In this document: positions 25,651-33,072 of the stretch, one piece after another
Layout of the letters: every line of letters starts with the position of its first letter
Position numbering within the stretch: the first letter of the stretch is position 1
DNA from: Chloroflexota bacterium
GTDB taxonomy: Bacteria > Chloroflexota > Anaerolineae > Anaerolineales > Anaerolineaceae
Direction: 5' to 3'
NCBI GenBank assembly: GCA_012729755.1
Contig: JAAYCN010000094.1
Coordinates: 1-41,701 of the forward strand
DNA: 41,701 nt
Notes under the pieces: model-generated
What the model was told of the DNA's origin: nothing
The model's input: the letters and a program-made list of their open reading frames with translations, nothing else
The model's database searches: none
Program-made: the position numbers and the translations under genes

Positions 25651-25683
25651 AAAACGAGGAGAAGTAATATTCTCCTCGTTTTT
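25651..25683 (+). terminator. Rho-independent terminator of tRNA-Gln
   Basis: A perfect 12-bp stem AAACGAGGAGAA (25652-25663) / TTCTCCTCGTTT (25670-25681) with a 6-base loop GTAATA, followed by a run of T, starting 8 nt after the tRNA. Confidence 0.93.
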
Positions 25684-25734
25684 GTATGCACACTGAGCTG
25701 GCGATATCAGCGGTAAAATCGGCGCTCACTTGGC

Positions 25735-26060
25735 CCTGATGGGCAGGAATGAATGATGTCAGAGCTAGAACTCATACGCGCCGGAATTATATTTCGAATT
25801 CCTGCCTACCCCGCGTGGGTCTATCAATAGCATAAAGGAGACTGGTCATCGGGATTTCCCAACAGGGGATAACACGCCCCGTTACAGCTGTTATTCGCCA
25901 GGGAGCCGGGCAGGAGCGCCCTGGTTGGCGTCCGTCCGCTGTTGTTCCATAGCGGCCCGAGCAGGGCTGAAACGGATTAGTGACGCAGATATCCAGATTA
26001 TCATCAAAGAAACAGGTATTGTTTGGAAAAAGGTCGCCTTCGAGTGATTCTTTGATTATA
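25735..26060 (+). ncRNA. Candidate structured RNA, family unknown
   Basis: No convincing gene, but many complementary segments. Seen helices: GGCAGGAAT (25742-25750)/ATTCCTGCC (25798-25806), with a competing hairpin GGAATT (25783-25788)/AATTCC (25797-25802); CGCCA+GGG (25896-25903)/CCC (25919-25921)+TGGCG (25926-25930); TCCGT (25931-25935)/ACGGA (25972-25976) enclosing CCGCT (25936-25940)/AGCGG (25951-25955) and a CCC/GGG hairpin, i.e. a three-way junction; ATCAAAGAA (26003-26011)/TTCTTTGAT (26048-26056). I compared it by memory with RNase P, tmRNA, SRP, 6S and common riboswitches and found no match. Orientation is taken from the tRNA side and is uncertain. Confidence 0.35.
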
Positions 26061-26485
26061 TGCGCATAAGGAAGAAAGTAGTTTTGACCGCGTATTACCT
26101 CTGGATTATTTTATTTTGGGTGATTAGAATGCTGTTTTTGATTTTAACTTTCAACCGTTTGTCGAAGCCACGCATCGGGGTGTTGGCGGGGCGAGGAGGA
26201 GCCTTGGACATTGTAATGTGTCGAGTTTTGGATCCAGACGTCGCCTCCATCCATGAATCTCACTTTCCACTGTCGAATTAATGAGGTTGAAAATTCGGAC
26301 TTCGACAAACACAGAAAACACCTTCTTCAGTTTCGCTTTGCTACACGGCTTCTCTCGCGGAGAAGTCAAGCGCAATAAAATCGACTGCCAAAATCACAAT
26401 CTTTGAATATTTAATAAAATCGAAAAACTGGCATTATCTTCAGACAATTTGCTCATTTAGACGCGATTATCCTGTTTCAGCAAGG
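26061..26485. other. Gene-poor stretch before the GRP-like transporter gene
   Basis: No supported gene. A 73-codon open frame at 26060-26281 has a hydrophobic start but lacks a ribosome site and reads into repeat-like sequence, so it is not called. Repeat copy D lies within. Confidence 0.55.
26309..26370 (+). repeat. Interspersed intergenic repeat, copy D (diverged)
   Basis: Contains AACACCTTCTTCAGTTTCGC and a short hairpin TTCTCTCGCGGAGAA. It matches copies A and C in the flank AACACCNTCATCAGTCTCGC with several changes. Weakest member of the family. Confidence 0.45.
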
Positions 26486-27493
26486 TCAGACGACGCTGGC
26501 GATAATGAAAGCGCCGAGAAGATAACAGATTAACCCAGCGAAGAGGGTCAGGTAAGCCTTCTTTGGGGCGCCTTTGAATTCGCCGTAAGCGAGCCCCCAA
26601 AGCTGAGTCCACAAGCCGGCGGTGATCCCAAGCGGCCAGCTGACGGTGGCGCTCAGGCTGCAGGTGGCGAAAGTGTGAATGATATTCCCGCCATAATGTG
26701 CCAGGCCGGAGAGAATGCCGAGTTTGTGGATTTTGAAACCATTTTCTCTGAAGACATGCCAGGCTTTTTTGCGGGTCAGGAGGATGGAGCTGACAACGAG
26801 CGCGCAAACGAACGCGCCGCTCGCCAGGACCGCCATGAAAGGCATCACCGCCAGACCATGGGGCTGGGTGACTGTCTTGAGGCCATAAGAAAGCCCGGTT
26901 GAATAAGCCGGAACAAAGAGCGCGCCGATCACCAACAGCAGGGCCACCTTAGCGATGCTGCCTGATCTGGCTTTTTCGTCTGAACCGGAAAGGGCGGCGC
27001 TGGCTGAAGAAGCATATTTACCGGCCAGCATGGTGAGCAGGATGGCCAGAATGAGAAACAGCGCGGCAAAACTGATGCGCAGGGGGGTCAAACCGGTCGG
27101 GATGCCCCCAATTATGGCAGAAATCAGCGTGCCAACGATCAGGTTAATTGATGCCTGCAGGGGTTGAGCCAATGAGAGACCGATTTCTTTCATCACCACA
27201 ATGGAGAACATCATCCCGGCGACATAGAGGAGACCGCAAAGAAAGGTAATCAGAACACGGCTTTGATCTTCGAGCCGGACTTGCTGAAGATTCGCGATCA
27301 GCGCCGACCCGTCAAGCAGAAAGCCCATCACCCATACGAAGACGAAAGAGGTCGAGAAGAGCGTAAGATAAAAAGCTTCGAGCGGGTAATTGCCCAGATA
27401 TTTGAGGCTGATGAACCAGGTGCCCCACATGAACGCGGCAAGCAGGCTCATCGCGATGGCGACCGGATTGGAAAGGTTCGGGTCCAGATTCAT
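26486..27493 (-). CDS. GRP/DMT-superfamily sugar transporter-like membrane protein
   Basis: 335 residues with about ten membrane helices. The N-terminal MSLLAAFMWGTWFISLKYLGN and the paired inverted repeats fit the drug/metabolite transporter superfamily. Gly-rich helices such as LPHGLAVMPFM-type and GLAHYGGNIIHTFA segments recall the glucose/ribose uptake (GRP/RhaT) branch. If so it imports a sugar by proton symport, in line with the sugar-kinase and nucleoside genes nearby; this is an inference from family and context. It follows the yjbQ gene after 6 nt with no clear ribosome site of its own, suggesting coupled translation. Confidence 0.7.
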   Translation of the reverse strand: MNLDPNLSNPVAIAMSLLAAFMWGTWFISLKYLGNYPLEAFYLTLFSTSFVFVWVMGFLLDGSALIANLQQVRLEDQSRVLITFLCGLLYVAGMMFSIVVMKEIGLSLAQPLQASINLIVGTLISAIIGGIPTGLTPLRISFAALFLILAILLTMLAGKYASSASAALSGSDEKARSGSIAKVALLLVIGALFVPAYSTGLSYGLKTVTQPHGLAVMPFMAVLASGAFVCALVVSSILLTRKKAWHVFRENGFKIHKLGILSGLAHYGGNIIHTFATCSLSATVSWPLGITAGLWTQLWGLAYGEFKGAPKKAYLTLFAGLICYLLGAFIIASVV

Positions 27494-27499
27494 TGGGGG

Positions 27500-27907
27500 T
27501 TAATCCGCGATAACTTTTACAAACACTTTTCTTTCGCGCGGTCCATCAAAATCGGCGAAGATAATTCCCTGGGAGCCACCAAGTAGCAGTTTTCCTTCGC
27601 GAATGATGACAAAGGTCTGATGGCCCATCAGCACAGATTTGATGTGCGCCGAAGCGTCGGTGGGAGAGTCAAACTGGTGAAAGAAGTCCACTCGGGTTGG
27701 AACCAGACGGTCGAGATCATGGAGGATGTCCTTGGGAGTCATGGGGTCGAGATAAGAATTGACGAAAATGCCGGCGGTTGAATGTGGGTTGTGCACCAGG
27801 CAAAGGCCTTCGCTGACGCCGCTTTCTTCGACAATTTTGGCGACCTGAGCGGTGATATCCTGCCAGCTTTGGTAGTCTCCGGTTGATAAATTGATTTCTT
27901 TGATCAT
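27500..27907 (-). CDS. YjbQ/UPF0047 family protein
   Basis: 135 residues, the family's usual size. Recognisable features are LCLVHNPHSTAGIFVN (about 56-71), DLDRLVP, and SVLMGHQTFVIIREGKLLLG..GIIFADFDGPRERKVFVKV, which hold the conserved His residues. Some members show weak thiamin-phosphate synthase activity, but the physiological role is unknown. The family often turns up beside sugar or nucleoside catabolic genes, as here. GAGAGG precedes ATG 27907. It shares an operon with the downstream transporter. Confidence 0.88.
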   Translation of the reverse strand: MIKEINLSTGDYQSWQDITAQVAKIVEESGVSEGLCLVHNPHSTAGIFVNSYLDPMTPKDILHDLDRLVPTRVDFFHQFDSPTDASAHIKSVLMGHQTFVIIREGKLLLGGSQGIIFADFDGPRERKVFVKVIAD

Positions 27908-28270
27908 ATGATTCCTCTCAATCAGGTTTCCTCCGAAGAGGTGAGTTTATTTTACCGCTTGAAAGCGCTTTTGATGCATTTGAAGACTTTTATGGTGATT
28001 CTGTCAGACGGCGTTTACCGTCTGTGCCTACGAAAATGTGCGAGAGGGCCCATATTGCCGGGCATTCAAACCGGCCCTTCATCGACGTCTTTCTTTTGAA
28101 AGCCGTTAAAAAATCAGGTCGTTGGCAGTTCATTTCGCGCTCGCTGTTAGACGCTTTTTTCGGGCGTCAGCGGCGTTTTCCGCGCTGGCTGCTCCTGAAA
28201 AAGGTCGATGAATTGTATTCGTACTGGCGCAGCTTCCGGCCGCAAACGACGCGCTTTTGACTCGGCTGGC
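27908..28270. other. Intergenic stretch between yjbQ and the divergent PfkB gene
   Basis: Two short plus-strand frames exist (27908-28099 and 28024-28260) but lack ribosome sites and resemble nothing, so I do not call them. A 7-bp hairpin CAGACGG-CGTTTA-CCGTCTG lies at about 28005-28024. Confidence 0.5.
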
Positions 28271-28299
28271 TTGCCAAATCGGGCGAACTGGCCGATAAT
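28271..28299 (+). promoter_or_regulatory. Leaderless promoter of the PfkB gene at 28306
   Basis: TTGCCA (28271-28276), 17-nt spacer, GATAAT (28294-28299), then CAGAGC and the ATG. The first transcribed base should be at or within one base of the A of ATG. The -35 is the same hexamer as at tRNA-Gln. Confidence 0.6.
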
Positions 28300-28305
28300 C
28301 AGAGC

Positions 28306-29232
28306 ATGGAAAAATACGCTGTTTATATTGGTGGTGTCGCCCTGGACGAGTATTACAGGGCGGGTCATTGGCCAGGTGTCAAGGAAAAAGTACTGGTCGA
28401 CGCGTTGCCTGCCGTGCCTGGCGGGATGATTGCCAACGCGGCCTGTGTCGCTTCGAGGCTGGGTACGAAGGTGAAGTTTGTAGCCGAGTTAAACTCGGGT
28501 TCGATATCTCAATTTCTGCTTAGCGACCTTCGGGGATATGGTGTTGACACGCAGATGGTTCATTTCGATGACAGCCTTCCTGATCCGAAAACAATGATTT
28601 TTTTGACTGACAATGAACACACCATTTTGATCCCGCGGCTGGGGTGGACGAAAATCGAGTTTTCTGAGGATGATTTGGCGGTCTTGGAAGGCGCTGCCTA
28701 CCTTTATTCGACGCCAATTGAGTTCTCAATCTGTGAGTGCTGCGGGATGCGCGGCGCTGAATTATTGCAGTACCTGAGGAGCAAAGGCGTAAAAATCGTG
28801 ATTGACCTGGATGTTAATATCATGATTGATGAGAGCTTTGACGTCTTTCGCAATTATGACATTATCTTTCTGAATGAGGTTGGATTCGCCAGCGTTCAGG
28901 GCAGGCAGACCCCCGCGGAAACGATTAAAAAATTGATGGATTTGGGTGTTGAACTGATTGTCGTCACGGAGGCGGAGAACGGTTGTACGATTTACAGCCG
29001 CGATGGTTCTTTCCATGCGGATGGTTTCAAGGTTGAGGTCGTAGATGTAACCGGGGCAGGCGACACTTTCTGCAGCAGCTTTTTGCATGCATATTTCCAG
29101 GGCAAGGGCCTGCGGTACGCAGCTAAATTTGCCAACGCGGCAGCGTCTTTATGTGTCGGGAAACTCGGAGCCAGAGCTGGCGCTGTCACGGAAGCCGAAG
29201 TGGAAAGCGTGCTTTCGGCAACAGCGGGCTAA
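28306..29232 (+). CDS. PfkB-family carbohydrate kinase
   Basis: 308 residues. Opening MEKYAVYIGGVALDEYYRAG; Gly-rich lid GGMIANAACVASRLG (about 39-53); C-terminal ATP/catalytic signature VTGAGDTF with catalytic Asp253. It contains a Cys-rich patch (SICECCGMRG) in the middle, uncommon for the family. Phosphorylates a sugar or nucleoside; specificity not predictable. It is the only plus-strand gene among the catabolic genes and has its own promoter, so it may be controlled apart from the long minus-strand operon. It converges with another PfkB gene; 16 nt separate the stops. Confidence 0.87.
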   Translation: MEKYAVYIGGVALDEYYRAGHWPGVKEKVLVDALPAVPGGMIANAACVASRLGTKVKFVAELNSGSISQFLLSDLRGYGVDTQMVHFDDSLPDPKTMIFLTDNEHTILIPRLGWTKIEFSEDDLAVLEGAAYLYSTPIEFSICECCGMRGAELLQYLRSKGVKIVIDLDVNIMIDESFDVFRNYDIIFLNEVGFASVQGRQTPAETIKKLMDLGVELIVVTEAENGCTIYSRDGSFHADGFKVEVVDVTGAGDTFCSSFLHAYFQGKGLRYAAKFANAAASLCVGKLGARAGAVTEAEVESVLSATAG

Positions 29233-29248
29233 AGCTTGTTGTTCACTT

Positions 29249-30160
29249 TTATTGGCGGCCAGGGTAGCGGCGCAAGCGCCATTCCGCGCTTTTTCTGACG
29301 CCTTTGATCGGGTAAAGTGCGCCGTATTGTCTAAGCGCAAATGATGCGCTGATGTTGCCGTAGCGTGCGGCTTCAAGCAGGCTCCCTGTGCGGGCAAGGC
29401 CGACAATGAACCCGCCGCAGCAGGCGTTTCCAGCGCCGGTGACATCAACAATTTTTTTCACCGGGTAGGCGGCCACCGTTTGAGGGTCGCCGGTTTCACC
29501 GCAGACCTGACAACCAGCCGCACCGAGGCGAATGAGGCTCTTCCTGACCCCGTTGCGCCGCCATTCCAGGGCGATTTTTTCAGGTTCATGAATACTGGTC
29601 AGTTGACGTGATTCATTGATGTTGGGAGAGACAATATCAACCTGACGGGCCAACCGATAAAATTCCGCTAAATTTTCCGGTTGACAGAAAGGATCCCAGG
29701 GCTCCCAAAGGATAATCAAGTCAGGATTTTCCCGCAAAAAACGCACCCAGTTTTCAATTTTTTGGGGGTCGGCGTGCAGGTGCACACCCCGGGCGGTTCG
29801 ATAGCGGCCCTGCAGGGCCGCTGGCTCGGGCACAAAGCTGGGGAGGTCTGCGAAACTGGTTTGAAAGATTTCATTTCTGAAACCGTCTTCGGCAATCAGC
29901 TGCCAGGCGCGGGGAGTCCTTGTGGCTTGGAATTTCTCCAAGCCACTGAGGTCAAAATATTGTTCTAAAGCCGGAAAGTCGGCTGTCTCGAAGTCCTGAG
30001 CTAAACGGGCGAGCAAGCCGACCTGATCTGCCCAAACTCTCATTCCCATGACCGCATGGGTCGCACCGCCCCCAAGCGTTTTCATGTGCGTTCGGCCGTT
30101 TGCCTGGACGATATCGTCAATGATCAGTGAGCCGATTGAGAAAAAGAAGTCCTCACTCAT
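29249..30160 (-). CDS. PfkB-like protein with Asn in place of the catalytic Asp
   Basis: About 303 residues. It has the PfkB fold (IGSLIIDDIV start, TLGGGATHAVMGMRVW lid, IVSPNINESRQL motif), but the signature DVTGAGNACCGGF has Asn (codon AAC, complement of 29426-29428) where active kinases have Asp. It may be a non-kinase, a regulator, or a kinase using another base. From memory, fungal Mak32-type PfkB proteins also have Asn here, so this may be a natural subfamily rather than decay; the frame is intact. The ATG at 30160 follows the BtpA stop by 4 nt; an upstream ATG at 30184 would overlap it by 20 nt. Neither has a strong ribosome site. Confidence 0.8.
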   Translation of the reverse strand: MSEDFFFSIGSLIIDDIVQANGRTHMKTLGGGATHAVMGMRVWADQVGLLARLAQDFETADFPALEQYFDLSGLEKFQATRTPRAWQLIAEDGFRNEIFQTSFADLPSFVPEPAALQGRYRTARGVHLHADPQKIENWVRFLRENPDLIILWEPWDPFCQPENLAEFYRLARQVDIVSPNINESRQLTSIHEPEKIALEWRRNGVRKSLIRLGAAGCQVCGETGDPQTVAAYPVKKIVDVTGAGNACCGGFIVGLARTGSLLEAARYGNISASFALRQYGALYPIKGVRKSAEWRLRRYPGRQ

Positions 30161-30164
30161 CGAT

Positions 30165-30980
30165 TCAGAGATGGTTCCAGACATCCATAAACGCCCGCAT
30201 GCGATCCAGATCCCATTCAGCAGTCATGGCTTCGCGCGTCCAACCGGTGGTGGTCTTGAAAGCAGAACTGACGATGATCCCATTGCAGAGCTCGGCAAAT
30301 TGAGCGAGGTTATTCACATTCGCGCCGCCGCCGAGGATCAGCGGTTGGCCTAACTGAGCCTTATCAACGGCTTTGAGCATCTCCTGGGATTCATTGACAT
30401 TAAGTCCGGTCAGGATGACACCGTCTGCGCGACCCATCACAAGCGCCTGACGCGCTTCATCTTCGATGGGCATGCGCCCGAGGGGCTGGCCTGTCCGGTC
30501 GTAGACGTCAGCAAAAATTTTAATATCGTCAGCCTGGAGCTGATGTCGGTAGCTGATCGCTTGATGGGCGCAGCCTTCTAAGAGGCCTTCTGCCCTGACC
30601 ATCGCGCCAACATAAACTTTGATGCGCACAAACTGAGCCTGAATGGCATCAGCTATCGCCAGAGGTTCCTTAGCGGCGTGCGCCATCAGACACACACCCA
30701 ACGCCAAATCGGGGAATTCTCGCCTGACCGCTGCGCCGATTACCGAAAGACGGGCGATTGTGTCTGGCTGTACGTGTGGATTGATCGGGAAATCACCCAG
30801 GTCTTGAATGTAAAGCGCTGGAATGTCAACCTTTACTGCCTTGGCAGCATTCGCCAAGGCAAAATCGGTGCTTTCTTTGATGCCTACAGCAGCGGGGTGC
30901 CCCGAAGCCGGTGAAGGCGGCAGGTGCAGGGCGGCGATGATGGTTGGTTTGCCCTTTTGAAAGGAAAGATTAGGCTTCAT
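30165..30980 (-). CDS. BtpA/SgcQ-family TIM-barrel protein
   Basis: 271 residues from ATG 30980, inside the last codons of the SIS gene (11-nt overlap). Seen motifs: KPTIIAALHLPPSP near the start, ALYIQDLGDFPI, ADVYDRTGQP in mid-barrel, and the C-terminal phosphate cup LGGGANVNNLAQFAELCNGIIVSSAFK. The family was named for a photosystem I assembly factor, yet most members sit in sugar operons (such as sgcQ), so an aldolase- or isomerase-like role on a sugar phosphate is more likely. No enzyme activity is established that I know of. Confidence 0.82.
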   Translation of the reverse strand: MKPNLSFQKGKPTIIAALHLPPSPASGHPAAVGIKESTDFALANAAKAVKVDIPALYIQDLGDFPINPHVQPDTIARLSVIGAAVRREFPDLALGVCLMAHAAKEPLAIADAIQAQFVRIKVYVGAMVRAEGLLEGCAHQAISYRHQLQADDIKIFADVYDRTGQPLGRMPIEDEARQALVMGRADGVILTGLNVNESQEMLKAVDKAQLGQPLILGGGANVNNLAQFAELCNGIIVSSAFKTTTGWTREAMTAEWDLDRMRAFMDVWNHL

Positions 30981-32124
30981 TCTGCCAGCCATTCCAGGTT
31001 TCACTTGTGCGGATGCGCGAAATGCCGCCACCACCCTCAACGCTGCGGCCGCCCGTCAGGTTGCGGAAATAGGGTTCACCAATCACTTCGGCGCGGTAAG
31101 CGGCGAAAAGCTCACCGGCGATTTGGGAAATGAGCGGAGAGAACATTTCCCTCACGCGCGGGAAGGTCAAAGCTTCATCGGCGAGTTTGATCAGCTCATG
31201 GGCGTCAGATGGACAGATGATGCCAACGCGGCGGCCGATAGTTCTGGCGGCGACCAGAATCTCGGCAACCCGACTGGTATCCCTTTCGGCGGCAGTGATC
31301 AACACAGTTGGCGTGTTGACTTCTTTTTCGAAGTACTGCAGGTGGGCCCACTCTTCCATATCCTGACCCAGGGCGGAATCTCCGGTGGCCTCGAGCAGTT
31401 TCGCAGCAGAGAAGAGGGCGATCCCGAAGTTGGGGCCTGACCCAAGGAAGACATATTCGCGTGAATCCTGCCATTTTTCGGCTAACGCCTTAGCAGGATG
31501 TTGGTTTTCCTTAATCGCAATCTCAATGGCATCAATCACGCTGACCAATTCCTGCCGCCAAGTTGAGGCGAGCTCTGCGCTGAGGTAGCCGCGGGCTTCG
31601 CCGATTTGAATGGCGATCAGGTAGAGCGCGAACAGATTGAGCGCAAAACTGCGTACCCCGGGCACAAAAGTATGCTGCGGAACAGGGAAGGCGGGGTTGG
31701 GAACTTCAAAAATCAGGTTGCCTGCGCTCGCCAGGCGGCTTCCGGGGGTCGCGGTGAAGGCAACAGTTAGCGCGCCAGCGTCCTGATAAGCTTTCAGCGC
31801 CTCATAGGTGCGGGTAACTTCGCCAGATACGGAGATGGCGATCGCCAGATTGGTATTGGGGCCAGTTTTGGGCAGGAAACCCGCGTGGTACCTTGCCATA
31901 TGCATGGAGGTGCCGAACTCAGTTGGCAGGCCGGAAAGATATTGGAAGGCGAACTGAGTGTTAATGCCCGCGTGGTGAGAATCACCACAGCCTGTGATGA
32001 AAATGCGCTGCAGTGGTTTACAAACCTTGGGCGTGAAGAGGTCCTTATTCAGTTTAAGAAGCGTTTCGTATTGTGAGCGCAGCAGCTCAGGAATGCTCTT
32101 AATCTGTTCAATCATATAGTTCAT
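30970..32124 (-). CDS. Double SIS-domain sugar isomerase/deglycase-like protein
   Basis: 384 residues with two SIS (sugar isomerase) domains, at about 25-175 and 205-340, as in GlmS isomerase halves, AgaS and the fructoselysine-6-phosphate deglycase FrlB. Marks include FITGCGDSHHAG, AIAISVSGEVTRTYEAL, VFLGSGPNFG and the Glu-rich LGQDMEEWAHLQYF segment. The Gly-rich tail GGRSVEGGGGISRIR is distinctive. These enzymes isomerise, deaminate or cleave amino-sugar phosphates. AAGGAG lies upstream of ATG 32124. Adjacency to PfkB kinases and a TrpF-like barrel suggests action on a phosphorylated N- or amino-sugar, which is an inference. Confidence 0.85.
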   Translation of the reverse strand: MNYMIEQIKSIPELLRSQYETLLKLNKDLFTPKVCKPLQRIFITGCGDSHHAGINTQFAFQYLSGLPTEFGTSMHMARYHAGFLPKTGPNTNLAIAISVSGEVTRTYEALKAYQDAGALTVAFTATPGSRLASAGNLIFEVPNPAFPVPQHTFVPGVRSFALNLFALYLIAIQIGEARGYLSAELASTWRQELVSVIDAIEIAIKENQHPAKALAEKWQDSREYVFLGSGPNFGIALFSAAKLLEATGDSALGQDMEEWAHLQYFEKEVNTPTVLITAAERDTSRVAEILVAARTIGRRVGIICPSDAHELIKLADEALTFPRVREMFSPLISQIAGELFAAYRAEVIGEPYFRNLTGGRSVEGGGGISRIRTSETWNGWQNEA

Positions 32125-32146
32125 TGTTTTCTCCTTGGATAAAAAA

Positions 32147-33070
32147 TTAAAGTAAGCTCTCCCGAAGCATTCGCTTCCAGGCGGGCACGTCTATTTCCCA
32201 AACAACGGTGACAGTCTTTGGTTTTTGAAGCACATTTCGTTCGTCAACGATGGTCATGCCATCGGTGTTAGCCTGGCCATAGGCAATATCTACATAATAG
32301 TCACCCTGACGTCGGGCGATTCCCGGGTCGAGGGCAATCGCCATGGTAACCGGGTCTGGCAAAGGCAACGAAGGATCACCCAGCCATTTTTTGTTGGTTG
32401 CCACAGCCTGGCGATTGCAGTCGATGGCAAATTCTGCCCGGCGCGTTCCAATCGCGCGCAGGTCGGCTTGTTCGGAATCTGAAATGTTCGCTTCACCCCG
32501 GCATAGTTCCCAACCAACCTGAACCATTTTCATGCCGGAATGGTAGACCGCATAAGCAGCTTCGGGGTCAAACCAGACGTTGTACTCAGCCGCGGGGGTG
32601 ACATTCCCGACCGTGCAGGCGGCGCCAGCCATCAGGTAGCAGATTTTCACTTTCTTGGCGATATCCGGCGCTAAAGCCAGAGCGTTGGCGATATTGGTCA
32701 GCGGACCGAGCGTGACAAGGGTGATCTCGCCCGGGTTCTTGCGTATAGCATTAACCATCGCTTCGACGCCGCCTGTTTGAATGGGGGTTTTGGTCGCAGG
32801 GTAATTCATACCGCCCATGCCGTCGGGACCGTGAAAGAAGTATGCATAGCTTGGCTCTCGGCTCAAAGGCAGCGCTGTGCCGCGATAAACCGGCACGTTT
32901 TTCTCGCAAACTTCAACGGTATAGCCGGCATTCTGACAACCCATATCGACGGGCACGTTGCCAGCGACCACGCTGATGCCTAAAACTTCCACGTCAGGGG
33001 CTTGAAGCGCCATCAAGATGGCAACAGCGTCATCAGAGGCGGTATCGGTATCGATCCAGAATTTTCGCAT
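32147..33070 (-). CDS. Nucleoside hydrolase (IUNH family), variant lacking the HDP histidine
   Basis: 307 residues. N-terminal Ca-binding motif DTDTASDD (7-14) and LTLGPLTNIANALAL identify the inosine-uridine nucleoside hydrolase fold, which hydrolyses the N-glycosidic bond of ribosides. Where the family usually has His-Asp before a hydrophobic helix, this protein has LPDPVTMAIAL, so the leaving-group His is absent and the Ca-ligand Asp is kept. It may use a different acid or act on a base needing no protonation. It starts 2 nt after the upstream nucleoside hydrolase gene ends, with GCGAGG as ribosome site. Confidence 0.9.
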   Translation of the reverse strand: MRKFWIDTDTASDDAVAILMALQAPDVEVLGISVVAGNVPVDMGCQNAGYTVEVCEKNVPVYRGTALPLSREPSYAYFFHGPDGMGGMNYPATKTPIQTGGVEAMVNAIRKNPGEITLVTLGPLTNIANALALAPDIAKKVKICYLMAGAACTVGNVTPAAEYNVWFDPEAAYAVYHSGMKMVQVGWELCRGEANISDSEQADLRAIGTRRAEFAIDCNRQAVATNKKWLGDPSLPLPDPVTMAIALDPGIARRQGDYYVDIAYGQANTDGMTIVDERNVLQKPKTVTVVWEIDVPAWKRMLRESLL

Positions 33071-33072
33071 GT

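Noticed and set aside
25733-25975. Hammerhead-like pieces (CTGATGG and CTGAAACGG)
   Set aside because: The core CTGATGA is not matched, the pieces are about 230 nt apart and do not form the required stems.
25735-26060. Known RNAs: RNase P, tmRNA, SRP, 6S, cobalamin or fluoride riboswitches
   Set aside because: None of their conserved cores is present by eye on the plus strand, and no gene follows that a riboswitch would control.
26060-26281. 73-codon open frame with a hydrophobic N-terminus
   Set aside because: No ribosome site or promoter, it begins just after the candidate RNA's closing helix, and its second half shows no protein-like pattern.
28024-28260. 78-codon basic open frame upstream of the PfkB gene
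   Set aside because: No ribosome site, no recognisable domain, and it overlaps another short frame equally lacking support.
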